Origin: Propionivibrio dicarboxylicus
GTDB lineage: Bacteria; Pseudomonadota; Gammaproteobacteria; Burkholderiales; Rhodocyclaceae
Reading direction: 5' to 3'
NCBI RefSeq assembly: GCF_900099695.1
Contig: NZ_FNCY01000017.1
Span: forward strand, 29,128-93,127
Length of the DNA stretch: 64,000 nt
The position numbers and the translations under genes are program-made. How positions within the stretch are numbered: position 1 is the first letter of the stretch; each line of letters starts with the position of its first letter. The notes under the pieces were generated by a model. The model saw only the letters and a list, made by a program, of their open reading frames with translations, had not been told where the DNA came from and made no database searches. Below are positions 18,756 to 27,591 of the stretch, in pieces.

Positions 18756-18797
18756 GTTTCATTTTTGAAACATATGCAATTGCACTTTTGAAAATGC
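18756..18797. promoter_or_regulatory. two palindromic activator (UAS) candidates
   Basis: GTTTCATTTTTGAAAC (18756-18771) is a perfect palindrome. GCACTTTTGAAAATGC (18782-18797) is an imperfect one sharing TTTTGAAA. Their centres are 26 bases apart and lie some 75-105 bases upstream of the predicted minus-strand start site, the usual place for sigma-54 enhancer sites. They also sit just before the activator gene, so they may mediate autoregulation. Confidence 0.6.
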
Positions 18798-18839
18798 TTG
18801 TTATAGTGGCAGCTTCAGCCCATCCCTGCCTTGCCGATC

Positions 18840-20690
18840 ATGACGCCCATTCTGCTACTGAGTCCGATGCAAAGCATCTCCGATCTCGCCCCCGAGGTCG
18901 CCGACGCGCTCGGCATCGACATCGACATCGAAACCACGGATGACGCCAGCGTCAGGAAAATCATCGGGCGCAATCCGCACATCGAGGTCGTCGTCACCCG
19001 CGGCGGACTCGCCGAGCAGGCCAAGCAGATTCCGGGCATCAGCGTCGTCGAAATCTCGATGTCGCTCAACGACCTGCTCGCCCAACTGAGCCAGCTCACT
19101 TCGGCCGGATTCAAGCGCATCGGCATTGTCAGCCGCGCCAATTTCTTCAGCGGCGCCTCCGGCGATTTCCCGATCCTCGACGTGCACGTAAGCATCCGGC
19201 CGCAGGCGGACGAAGCCGGCACCGAACGCATGGTCCGCCAGATGGTCGATGAGGGTTTCGAAGCCATCATCGGCTGCCGCGTCGCCTACGAAACCGCGCG
19301 CGCCCTCGGCGTCCGCGCGATCTTCCTCGAAAACGGCCGGACCTCGATCCGCAGCGCCTTCGAAGAAGCCCAACGCATCCTCGAAGCGAAGAAACGCGAG
19401 AAGCTGCAGGCCGCCCAACTCACCGCGATCATCGACAACATCGATGAAGCCGTCATCGCCGTCACGCCGAAGCGCGACGTCAGCTTCTTCAATCGCCATG
19501 CGCGCCGGCTATTCGCGCCGAAGCCGGGCATGGCGCCTGATTTTGCCCGCATCCTGCCGGTGCTCGATACCGGCGAGAAGGAGCAGGTCACCGCCATCAA
19601 CGGCAACAGCGTCATCGCCCGCAGCATCCCGCTCGAATTCGACCACAGCATCCAGGGCACCGTCCTGACGCTGCACGAAGTCGCGCGCATCCAGGCGTCG
19701 GAATCGAAGATCCGCTCGTCGTTCCACCAGAAAGGTCTCGTCGCCCGCTATCACTTCAAGGACCTGGTCGGCGAGTCGGACGTCATGCAGCAGCTGATCG
19801 AGCGCGCCAAGACCTATGCCGGCCACGACTCGAACCTCCTCGTGTACGGCGAGACCGGCACCGGCAAGGAAGTCTTCGCCCAGAGCATCCACAACCACAG
19901 CAAGCGCAAACACGGCCCCTTCGTCTCGGTCAATATCGCCTCGATCGCGCCCAGCCTGCTCGAAAGCGAACTCTTCGGCTACGTCGACGGCGCCTTCACC
20001 GGCGCGCGCAAGGGCGGCAAGCCCGGGCTGTTCGAACTCGCCCACCGCGGCACCCTTTTCCTCGACGAGATCGGCGAACTGGCGCCGGAGATGCAAAGCC
20101 GCCTGCTGCGCGTGCTGCAGGAACGCGAGATCATGCGCATCGGCGATGACAAAATCATCCCGATCGACGTGCGCATCATCGCCGCGACCAACCGCGACCT
20201 CTTCCAGCAAACACTGGCCGGCTCGTTCCGTCAGGACCTCTACTACCGCATCCACGTCGTCGGCCTGCGCATCCCGCCGCTGCGCGCCCGCGTCGATGAC
20301 ATCCCGCAAATCTTCGAGCACTATCTGCAGCGCTTTTCCGCACAGACCCACCAGACCCCGCACCTGACCGCCAGCGCGCGCCAACTGCTCAAGTCGCGCC
20401 CATGGCCGGGCAACATCCGCCAGTTGCGCAACCTGGCCGAGGTCATCTCCTACCACGAAACCGAGCGCGTCGACGCCGAGCATCTCGCCGCGGCCCTCGG
20501 CGAACAGGAGCACACCGTCTCGGACACCGGTTTCATCGCCATCCCCGACCGCGGCACGCTCAAGGAGATGGAATCGGAGATCCTGCGCCACCTGCTCGCC
20601 AAGAACCCGGCCGACGCCGTCTGCCAACGCCTCGGCATCAGCCGCGTCACCCTGTGGCGCAAGATGCAGACCCTGGCGGTCTCTGCCTGA
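18840..20690 (+). CDS. sigma-54-dependent transcriptional activator with PrpR-type N-terminal sensor
   Basis: Enhancer-binding activator of about 616 residues. The N-terminal 190 residues resemble the PrpR N domain (EVVVTRGGLAEQAKQ, then VGVR/YETARALGVRAIF-type segments), a phosphotransferase-independent ligand sensor. A PAS-like region follows at about 200-290. The AAA+ domain has Walker A GETGTGKE, the sigma-54 contact GAFTGA and LFLDEIGEL. A Fis-type HTH ends the protein (NPADAVCQRLGISRVTLWRK). I prefer the ATG at 18840 to a TTG nine bases earlier. It is divergent from the sugar-acid operon, which has a sigma-54 promoter, so it probably senses a pathway sugar acid. Confidence 0.9.
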   Translation: MTPILLLSPMQSISDLAPEVADALGIDIDIETTDDASVRKIIGRNPHIEVVVTRGGLAEQAKQIPGISVVEISMSLNDLLAQLSQLTSAGFKRIGIVSRANFFSGASGDFPILDVHVSIRPQADEAGTERMVRQMVDEGFEAIIGCRVAYETARALGVRAIFLENGRTSIRSAFEEAQRILEAKKREKLQAAQLTAIIDNIDEAVIAVTPKRDVSFFNRHARRLFAPKPGMAPDFARILPVLDTGEKEQVTAINGNSVIARSIPLEFDHSIQGTVLTLHEVARIQASESKIRSSFHQKGLVARYHFKDLVGESDVMQQLIERAKTYAGHDSNLLVYGETGTGKEVFAQSIHNHSKRKHGPFVSVNIASIAPSLLESELFGYVDGAFTGARKGGKPGLFELAHRGTLFLDEIGELAPEMQSRLLRVLQEREIMRIGDDKIIPIDVRIIAATNRDLFQQTLAGSFRQDLYYRIHVVGLRIPPLRARVDDIPQIFEHYLQRFSAQTHQTPHLTASARQLLKSRPWPGNIRQLRNLAEVISYHETERVDAEHLAAALGEQEHTVSDTGFIAIPDRGTLKEMESEILRHLLAKNPADAVCQRLGISRVTLWRKMQTLAVSA

Positions 20691-20811
20691 GCCCGCCGGC
20701 ACGGCCGCCGCAGCGAAAAAAAATCAAGGCGCGCCGTGCAACAAAACCGGCATCTCCGTGTCCACCCGCACGGATAGACGCCCCGTCTGCCATAAAAACA
20801 ACACGATTTCG

Positions 20812-21525
20812 ATGCCCATGACCGCAAGCTCCCATCCGCCCCGCTGGCTCGGTTTTGCCGATGCCGCGGCGCTCCAGACCGCCGCCGTCGCGGCCATCGC
20901 CGACGCGGCGGAAGCCGCCCTGCGCCTGCGCGGGCGCTTCGACATCGTCCTCGCCGGCGGGACGACGCCGAAAGCCATTTACGCCGCCTGTCGCGGCCTC
21001 GCCACCGACTGGTCGCGCTGGCACTGCTATTTCGGCGACGAACGCTGCCTGCCCATCGACGACCCGGAACGCAATTCGGTCATGGCGCGCGCCGCCTGGC
21101 TCGACCACGTACCGATCCCCGCCGCCCAGATTTACGCCATCCCCGCCGAACTCGGCGCCACCAGCGGGGCCGTCGCCTATGCGCGAACCCTGAGCGGCGT
21201 CGGCAGCTTCGACTTCGTTCTCCTCGGCCTCGGCGAAGACGGTCACACCGCCAGCCTGTTCCCCGGCCATGCCTGGGGCGAGACCGCCGACGCGGCCGAT
21301 GCGCTGCCGGTCTTCAACGCCCCGAAGCCGCCGCCCGAACGCGTCTCGATGAGCGCCGCCCGCCTCAGCCGCGCCCGCCGCGTCGTTTTCGCGGTCACCG
21401 GCGAAAGCAAGCGCACGGCCGTCAACGCCTGGCGCGCCGGCGAAGCGCTTCCCGCCAGCGCCATTTCCGCCGACAATGCAATCGAAATATTCTGCGAGCA
21501 AGGGCTTCTCGCGCCTTCCCCTTAA
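20812..21525 (+). CDS. pgl: 6-phosphogluconolactonase
   Basis: Hydrolyses 6-phosphogluconolactone in the oxidative pentose phosphate pathway. The fold of the glucosamine-6-phosphate isomerase/PGL family is shown by VLAGGTTPKAIY (about 45-56), FGDERCLPIDDPERNS and LLGLGEDGHTASLFPG (catalytic His). Length is about 237 residues. The first ATG of the homologous region is at 20812, with another at 20818; neither has a strong ribosome site. An upstream GTG at 20758 would add a poorly conserved tail. It is followed after 10 bases by zwf, the previous pathway step. Confidence 0.9.
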   Translation: MPMTASSHPPRWLGFADAAALQTAAVAAIADAAEAALRLRGRFDIVLAGGTTPKAIYAACRGLATDWSRWHCYFGDERCLPIDDPERNSVMARAAWLDHVPIPAAQIYAIPAELGATSGAVAYARTLSGVGSFDFVLLGLGEDGHTASLFPGHAWGETADAADALPVFNAPKPPPERVSMSAARLSRARRVVFAVTGESKRTAVNAWRAGEALPASAISADNAIEIFCEQGLLAPSP

Positions 21526-21535
21526 GGACATCACC

Positions 21536-22945
21536 ATGGACATGATTGACCAGCACCCCGAACACTCTGACGCGCTTGTCATTTTCGGCGTCACCGGCGA
21601 CCTGGCGCGCAAGAAGATTTTCCCGGCGCTCTATGCCATGGCCAAGCGCGGCGTGCTGACATTGCCGGTCATCGGCGTCGCCTCGTCGAAATGGAGCATC
21701 GCCCAGTTGCACGAACGCGCCACCGACAGCATCAACGAAAGCGGCGGCATCGACGACCCCGATGCCATGAGCGTGCTGCTCTCGCGCCTCACCTACGTCA
21801 GCGGCAACTACAAGAATCCGGAGACCTTCGCGGCGCTGCGCGAGGTGCTGGGCACCGCCGTCCGCCCGGCCTACTACCTGGCGATTCCGCCGGCGCTGTT
21901 CGAAACGATGATCCAGGGCCTGCGCGACTCGGGTCTCGCCGAAAACGCCCGCTTGATCGTCGAAAAGCCCTTCGGCCGCGACCTCGCCTCGGCCCGCGAA
22001 CTCAACCGCATCGCCCGCAGCGCCTTCCCGGAAGACGCGATATTCCGCATCGATCACTACCTGGGCAAGGAAGCGATCATGAATATCCTGTACTTCCGCT
22101 TCGCCAACACCTTCCTCGAGCCGATCTGGAACCGCAATTACATCTCGAGCGTCCAGATCACGCTGTCGGAAAAATTCGGCGTCGAAGGCCGCGGCGCCTT
22201 CTATGAAACCGCCGGCTGCCTGCGCGACGTCGTCCAGAACCACCTGTTCCAGATCGTCGCCCTGCTCGCCATGGAACCGCCGGCCTACCGCGGCTACGGG
22301 GCCGTCCACGAGAAGACCGCCGAAGTCTTCCATGCCATGCGGCCGCTCAGCCCCACCGACATGGTGCGCGGCCAGTACGAGTCGTACCGCGCCGAAGCCG
22401 GCGTCCCGCAGGATTCCGACGTCGAGACCTACTGCGCCTTGCGCCTCTATATCGACTCCTGGCGCTGGCAGGGCGTGACCTGGTACCTGCGTTCGGGCAA
22501 ATGCCTCTCGGAAACCGGGGCCGAAGTCGTCGTCCAGCTCAAGGCACCGCCGCAGCGGCTGTTCGCCGACTCACACCCCGACGGTCGCGCCAACTACCTG
22601 CGCATCCGCCTGTCGCCGCGCTCGGCGATTGCGCTGGCCGCCCGGGTCAAGCGTCCCGGCAAGGAATTCATCGGCGACCAGCGCGAACTGGTGCTCGTCG
22701 ACGAGCAACAGGGCGCCGAGACACCGTACGAGCGCCTGCTCGGCGATGCCATGGCCGGCAACGGCGCCCTGTTCATCCGGCAGGACGCCGTCGAGGCGGC
22801 CTGGGCGGTCGTCGAACCGATTCTTGAGAACCATCCGCCCGTCGTCCCGTACTTCAGCCGCAGCTGGGGTCCGGAGTCGGCCAATCGGCTGATCGAAGCC
22901 GACGGCGGCTGGATCAATCCGATGCCCGAGTCCCGCCGCGAATAG
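21536..22945 (+). CDS. zwf: glucose-6-phosphate 1-dehydrogenase
   Basis: Oxidises glucose-6-phosphate to 6-phosphogluconolactone with NADP. Length is 469 residues from the ATG at 21536, which has AAGGA upstream. The coenzyme loop is FGVTGDLARKK (about 15-25) and the active site is RIDHYLGKE (about 173-181), with EKPFGRDL before it. The frame remains open 60 bases further up, but those codons lie inside pgl. No 6-phosphogluconate dehydratase or dehydrogenase gene accompanies it here. Confidence 0.96.
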   Translation: MDMIDQHPEHSDALVIFGVTGDLARKKIFPALYAMAKRGVLTLPVIGVASSKWSIAQLHERATDSINESGGIDDPDAMSVLLSRLTYVSGNYKNPETFAALREVLGTAVRPAYYLAIPPALFETMIQGLRDSGLAENARLIVEKPFGRDLASARELNRIARSAFPEDAIFRIDHYLGKEAIMNILYFRFANTFLEPIWNRNYISSVQITLSEKFGVEGRGAFYETAGCLRDVVQNHLFQIVALLAMEPPAYRGYGAVHEKTAEVFHAMRPLSPTDMVRGQYESYRAEAGVPQDSDVETYCALRLYIDSWRWQGVTWYLRSGKCLSETGAEVVVQLKAPPQRLFADSHPDGRANYLRIRLSPRSAIALAARVKRPGKEFIGDQRELVLVDEQQGAETPYERLLGDAMAGNGALFIRQDAVEAAWAVVEPILENHPPVVPYFSRSWGPESANRLIEADGGWINPMPESRRE

Positions 22946-23141
22946 GTGTCGATCCGGCACGCCGGAGCGCTGCTACAAACCGTCACGGAAACACCCAAGA
23001 ACGGTCATAGACGCCCACCGCCGCATCACCCAAAATCTGGCCTCGGTCCGAGGCCGTTTACAATTGCGGCGAAACCCTCCCGCGCCAGAAACGGCCCGAA
23101 TCGTCCGTCCGCGGAATCGCGCACATGAAAAGGAGACGAGA

Positions 23142-23291
23142 ATGTATTCGGTTATTTGCAAAAAAACGGGCGAAATCCTGGCAAAGAATCTCACGCTTGA
23201 CGGCGTCGACACGTGGATCTCGCGCAACGAGTCGCGCTACATGAGCGTGCGCACGGTCGGCATGACCGTCTTCGTCGCCAGCATCTCCTGA
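23142..23291 (+). CDS. small hypothetical protein (49 residues)
   Basis: Not recognised. The ATG at 23142 has AAGGAG eight bases upstream and the product is 49 residues (MYSVICKKTGEIL...). It has no signal peptide, one cysteine and a mildly hydrophobic C-terminus. The good ribosome site, and a stop only 20 bases before the next gene, support a real gene in an operon with the ACP phosphodiesterase-like protein. The longer frame starting at 23064 is less likely. Confidence 0.6.
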   Translation: MYSVICKKTGEILAKNLTLDGVDTWISRNESRYMSVRTVGMTVFVASIS

Positions 23292-23311
23292 CGACGCCCG
23301 ACCGGGCCCCG

Positions 23312-23905
23312 ATGAATTTCCTCGCCCACGCGCTGCTGGCGGGCGACCATGAGGCCGACCGCATCGGCGGCCTGATCGGCGACTTCATCAAGGGCCCGCT
23401 TCCGGGCACCCTGCCCACCGACCTCGCCGCCGGCGTCGCCCTTCACCGGGCCATCGACAGCTACGCCGAGCAACACCCCGCCTTCATCGCCAGCCGCCGC
23501 CGCATCAGCCCCGCACGCCGCCGCGTCGCCGGCGTCCTCGTCGATCTGTTTTACGACCACCTGCTGGCCCGCGACTGGGATCGCCACCACGACCTGCCGC
23601 TCGACGCCTACGCCGCACAGCGTTATGACGCCCTCGACACGCGCCTGAACGACCTGCCGGACGCCGCCCGCGACATCGCGCAACGCATGCGCGCCGGCAA
23701 CTGGCTGTTCTCCTACCGCAACGTCACCGCCGTCGGCACGGCGATCGACCGCATGTCGATCTACCGCATGCGGCGCGCCAATCCGCTCGCCGGCGGCATC
23801 GACGAATTCTTCGCCGACCGCGAGGGTTTCGCCGCCGACTTCAACGCTTTTCTCCCCGATGCCCGCGACTTTGCCCGCGACCACTGCGCGCGCCGCAAGG
23901 CCTGA
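23312..23905 (+). CDS. acpH: ACP phosphodiesterase-like protein (AcpH/DUF479 family)
   Basis: Putative acyl-carrier-protein phosphodiesterase, which removes the phosphopantetheine arm from ACP. The 197-residue chain starts MNFLAHALLAGD like E. coli AcpH. It keeps the HD-type metal residues in GLIGDFIKGPL (about 25-35), VALHRAIDSYAE (about 46-57) and DLFYDHLLARDW (about 83-94). The frame is open for 33 codons upstream, but homology starts at this ATG. Some family members have no proven ACP activity. Confidence 0.78.
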   Translation: MNFLAHALLAGDHEADRIGGLIGDFIKGPLPGTLPTDLAAGVALHRAIDSYAEQHPAFIASRRRISPARRRVAGVLVDLFYDHLLARDWDRHHDLPLDAYAAQRYDALDTRLNDLPDAARDIAQRMRAGNWLFSYRNVTAVGTAIDRMSIYRMRRANPLAGGIDEFFADREGFAADFNAFLPDARDFARDHCARRKA

Positions 23906-23923
23906 AGAATCCTGACACTGAAC

Positions 23924-24199
23924 ATGACCGCCACGCCGCTGCAACTCGCCATCGCCGACGGCCTGCTGACGACCCCGGACGGCGCCTCGCCCTTCGCCGA
24001 ACCGATTTTCATCTTCAAGGGCACGACCTACGCGGCGCCAGACCTCGTCGCCAACCAACCGCCCGAGAGCGCCGAGACCCGCGTGAACGCGGCCTACGAC
24101 AACGCAGTCGAAAACGGCCGGCGCTTCACCCGCGCCGAATACAATCTCGTCGCCCGCTTTTGCGGTCTGCCGTCCGCTAACCTGTGCTCCGGCGAATAG
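23924..24199 (+). CDS. conserved-looking hypothetical protein
   Basis: Not recognised. It is a 91-residue soluble protein with no signal peptide or obvious motif; two cysteines lie near the C-terminus (RFCGLPSANLC). The gene follows the ACP phosphodiesterase-like gene by 18 bases on the same strand, so it is likely co-transcribed. Composition and codon use look like the neighbours. Confidence 0.5.
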   Translation: MTATPLQLAIADGLLTTPDGASPFAEPIFIFKGTTYAAPDLVANQPPESAETRVNAAYDNAVENGRRFTRAEYNLVARFCGLPSANLCSGE

Positions 24200-24225
24200 A
24201 CGCCGGGACGAAATCCCGGTGCGAT

Positions 24226-25368
24226 TCAGCGCTGCGCCGGAATGCAGCGCCCCCCGGTCATGCCGGGTTGCGCCAGCATCGACTGGCAGAGGGCGAGTTC
24301 GCTTGCCGGCGAATCTGCCTGCACGACAATCGCACTCTGGGGCAGAAGCAAGGAAGCGTGCACACCCGGCGCCCCACGCAAGGCGAGGGCAACCGAAGAA
24401 TCCGGTGCCGTCTCGCAACGCGACGTAGTCGACAGGCACTCAGGACATTGCCGACGAACCGCCGCGCTATCGGCGGCAAGCACCGCCAGGCAGCGTTCCG
24501 ACGATCCGAGCGGTGGTTTGAGCACGGTCAGACGAACGCCGGGCTGATCGATCTCGACGATCGGGAACGACAGACTTGCCGCGGCCCAGGTCACCAGCCC
24601 CCAGGCGAGCGCCGTGACCGTGGCAGCCCCTGCCAGCGTCAGGAACAGGACGCGCCCCCCGTGCCGCACATATGCCGACAGGCTGCGCCAGCCCGGCACC
24701 AGGCACGGCACGCTATTGGCATAAGCGGCGTACTCGTCGAAATGCCGGCGCAAAACCGACTCCTCGTAGCGCAAACGCAGGAACTGGAAGAACAGGATCG
24801 CCGCGAGCAAGACCACGCCGGCCACGCTACGAAAGCCCAGGTAGATCCCGAACAGCGAGATAGCCTCGGCGACGTAGAGCGGATGCCGGACCACGGCATA
24901 CGGACCGCTGGTCACCAGCCTCCGCGCCTCGGGCATCACGCTCAAGGCCCGACCAAGGTGGCTGACCGAAACGATCGACAGCAGGTTTCCAAGCAGGATG
25001 AGGAACAGCGCAGCCTGATCGTACGCCGGATTCGACACGGCGCGCGGCAGCAGCGCCCAGCCGAATACCAGACAGACGCCGCACAGCGCGACAAGACGCG
25101 GCCAAGGCCCCTCGGATTTTCCGACCGGCCGCATGCGGACCAGATGAAAAACGAAGAGCAGAGCGAAAAAACTCAACAGGGCGACACGCGTGGCGACATT
25201 GCACAACACATCGAAAAATGCCGCCCCCCAGGCCGGATGCTCGTTCAGGTACTGCCGCAGATTTCCCACCTCCATCACGATGAAATACGCATTGAAGGCC
25301 AAAATCGGCAATCGCATCAGGCGATCATAGACGACCGATCCTGCAAAAACAGACAAGCATTTTTCCAT
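24226..25368 (-). CDS. membrane methyltransferase of the isoprenylcysteine/PEMT family with C-terminal Cys-containing domain
   Basis: Integral membrane protein of about 380 residues. The first 230 residues hold several helices and the SAM-binding motif GPYAVVRHPLYVAEAI followed by the LRYEESVLRRHF segment, typical of isoprenylcysteine carboxyl methyltransferase/phospholipid methyltransferase-like proteins. A further helix (about 245-265) leads into a soluble C-terminal part with six cysteines that I do not recognise. The start at 25368 has CTGAGGAT before it; a start at about 25446 is an alternative. Substrate unknown. It is convergent with the 91-residue gene and divergent from the DMT permease. 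Confidence 0.7.
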   Translation of the reverse strand: MEKCLSVFAGSVVYDRLMRLPILAFNAYFIVMEVGNLRQYLNEHPAWGAAFFDVLCNVATRVALLSFFALLFVFHLVRMRPVGKSEGPWPRLVALCGVCLVFGWALLPRAVSNPAYDQAALFLILLGNLLSIVSVSHLGRALSVMPEARRLVTSGPYAVVRHPLYVAEAISLFGIYLGFRSVAGVVLLAAILFFQFLRLRYEESVLRRHFDEYAAYANSVPCLVPGWRSLSAYVRHGGRVLFLTLAGAATVTALAWGLVTWAAASLSFPIVEIDQPGVRLTVLKPPLGSSERCLAVLAADSAAVRRQCPECLSTTSRCETAPDSSVALALRGAPGVHASLLLPQSAIVVQADSPASELALCQSMLAQPGMTGGRCIPAQR

Positions 25369-25489
25369 GAATATCCTCAGGGCCGCGCCACAACGACGGC
25401 ATGTCAAGTCGATATTGTATTTGACCTGGGCGCTCCGCTTGCGCATAAATGCCTCTTGAGTCCCAACCATCCCGACAGTCGCCCATTCC

Positions 25490-26545
25490 ATGCCCCGTGA
25501 CGTTCTGTACGCCCTGACCGCCGCCGCTCTGTTCGGCGCCAGCACGCCACTGGCGAAACTGCTCGTCGGCGCCATGCCGCCCATGCTGTTGGCCGGACTG
25601 CTCTATCTCGGCAGCGGCGTGGGCTTGGCGCTGATCCATGTTGGCCGCCGCGTTTTCAGCGACGCCGGCACGGGCCCGTCGCCGCTGTTGCCACGCGAAT
25701 GGCCCTGGCTGCTCGGTGCCGTGCTCTTCGGCGGCATCCTCGGACCGGTCGCGCTGATGGCCGGACTGGTGCGGACGAGCGGCGCCACGGCGTCGCTGCT
25801 GCTCAATCTAGAAGCCGTGCTGACGGCCGCCATCGCCTGGCTGGCGTTCAAGGAAAACACCGACCGCCGGATCGTCCTCGGCATGGCGGCGATCGTCGCC
25901 GGCGGCATGATTCTTTCATTGACGCCGGCAGACGCCTCGCCCGGCGCCTGGTCGGGACCGGCACTGATCGCCCTCGCCTGCCTGTGCTGGGCGATCGACA
26001 ACAACCTGACGCGGCATATCTCCGCGGCCGACCCGCTTTTCATCGCCGGCACCAAGGGGTTGATCGCTGGCACAGCCAACTGCGCGGCCGCGTTATCCCT
26101 CGGCGCCACGCTACCGTCAACGCCGGCAACAGCGATGACAATGGTAATCGGACTGGGCGGCTACGGCATCAGCCTCGTTCTCTTCGTGCTCGCACTGCGC
26201 GGCCTCGGCACCGCCCGCACCGGTGCCTATTTCTCGACGGCGCCCTTCATCGGTGCAGCGCTTTCGCTGCTCCTGCTCGGCGAGCGGTCTTCTGCCGAGT
26301 TCTGGCTGGCCAGCGCGCTGATCGGCATCGGCGTCTATCTCCACCTGATCGAGCGACACGCGCACGAACACACGCACGAAGCGCTGGAACACCGCCACCG
26401 GCATCGGCACGACGAACACCACCAGCACGAACACGCCGACGGCGATGACGGGCAGGAAGCGCACGACCACCTGCACGTACACGCCACGATCACCCACACG
26501 CACCCGCACACGCCCGACATTCATCATCGGCACCGCCACGACTGA
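25490..26545 (+). CDS. EamA/DMT-family transporter with histidine-rich tail
   Basis: Ten-helix drug/metabolite-type exporter (two EamA repeats, about residues 1-285) followed by a charged tail of about 65 residues with 23 histidines, as HxH and HH runs mixed with Asp/Glu. The tail is typical of a metal-binding or metal-sensing appendage, so nickel, cobalt, zinc or copper may be the cargo or effector; that is inference. It is 351 residues long. modD, involved in molybdenum transport loci, is the next gene 179 bases later, but a functional link is not shown. Confidence 0.82.
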   Translation: MPRDVLYALTAAALFGASTPLAKLLVGAMPPMLLAGLLYLGSGVGLALIHVGRRVFSDAGTGPSPLLPREWPWLLGAVLFGGILGPVALMAGLVRTSGATASLLLNLEAVLTAAIAWLAFKENTDRRIVLGMAAIVAGGMILSLTPADASPGAWSGPALIALACLCWAIDNNLTRHISAADPLFIAGTKGLIAGTANCAAALSLGATLPSTPATAMTMVIGLGGYGISLVLFVLALRGLGTARTGAYFSTAPFIGAALSLLLLGERSSAEFWLASALIGIGVYLHLIERHAHEHTHEALEHRHRHRHDEHHQHEHADGDDGQEAHDHLHVHATITHTHPHTPDIHHRHRHD

Positions 26546-26724
26546 CATGAACGACAAATCGCCGCGAACCTTGCCGCCGGCAAGCGGTCATTCCGATAGA
26601 CGACACACAGCGCCACCGGTGGCGTGAATATTGCTGGAAAATCGCCACCCCTCCGTGAAACAATTGCCATCTGCATGACATCGCACCCTGACCACCCGAC
26701 CGCCCCTTCCTGGAGACTTTCAAA

Positions 26725-27570
26725 ATGAGCCCATTCACCCTGCCCGATTCCGTTCTCGAGCAACTGATGCAGGATGATTCGCCGTTCGGCGACGCCACCT
26801 CCTGGGGCCTCGGCATCGGCGAAGAACCCGGCCGCATCATCTTCCGCGCGAAGCATGCCCAGACCGTGTGCTGTACCGAGGAAGCCGCCCGCATGGCCGT
26901 CATGCGCGGGCTTTCCGTCGACGGCTCGATCGAAGCGAGCGGCACGACGGTCGAACCGGGCCGCGTCCTCCTGTGCCTGACCGGCCGGGCCGTCGATCTG
27001 CAATCGGTCTGGAAACCGGCGCAAACCCTGATGGAATATTCGGCGGGCATCGCCAGCGCCACCCTCGACCTCATCGCCGCGGCACGGCGCGGCAACCCCG
27101 ACATCGTCATTGCCTGCAGCCGCAAGCACATGCCGGGGGCCAAGGCGATCTGCCTCAAGGCCATCCTCGTCGGCGGCGCGGTGCCGCACCGCCTCGGCCT
27201 CTCCGAATCGCTTGTCATACTGGCGCAGCACCGCACCTTCCTGCGCGGCGAAACGCTCGACAAGACGATCGACCGTCTCCACCGCGACTGGCCCGAGCGC
27301 CGGGTGGTGATCGAAGTCAAGGGGGAAGCCGACGCCATCGCCTGCATCAACGCCGGCGCCGACGTCATTCAACTGGATCGCTGCTCGCCGCAAGTCATCG
27401 AAAAAGTGGCGCGGTACGCCGACGGACGCCCGGTCAAGATCGCGGCCATCGGCGGCATCGGCATTTCCAACGCCGAAACCTACGCCCGCGCCGGTGCGCA
27501 CATCCTCATTACCAGCTCACAGTACAGCGCCAAACCCAAGGACGTTTCCGTCATCCTCGAACCAAACTGA
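26725..27570 (+). CDS. modD: ModD protein (NadC-like, molybdenum locus)
   Basis: Member of the quinolinate phosphoribosyltransferase fold assigned to ModD, 281 residues. SRKHMPGAKAICLKAILVGG, shown in part by RKHMPGAKAICL, replaces the NadC substrate loop. The C-terminal half keeps the barrel (EVKGEADAIACINAGADVIQ and AAIGGIGISNAETYA). The biochemical role of ModD is not established; it is often found with modABC. Here no modABC is near, but many Mo-enzyme and Moco genes lie 5-17 kb away. TGGAGAC precedes the ATG. Confidence 0.85.
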   Translation: MSPFTLPDSVLEQLMQDDSPFGDATSWGLGIGEEPGRIIFRAKHAQTVCCTEEAARMAVMRGLSVDGSIEASGTTVEPGRVLLCLTGRAVDLQSVWKPAQTLMEYSAGIASATLDLIAAARRGNPDIVIACSRKHMPGAKAICLKAILVGGAVPHRLGLSESLVILAQHRTFLRGETLDKTIDRLHRDWPERRVVIEVKGEADAIACINAGADVIQLDRCSPQVIEKVARYADGRPVKIAAIGGIGISNAETYARAGAHILITSSQYSAKPKDVSVILEPN

Positions 27571-27591
27571 AACATCGGCGCTGCCCGACGC

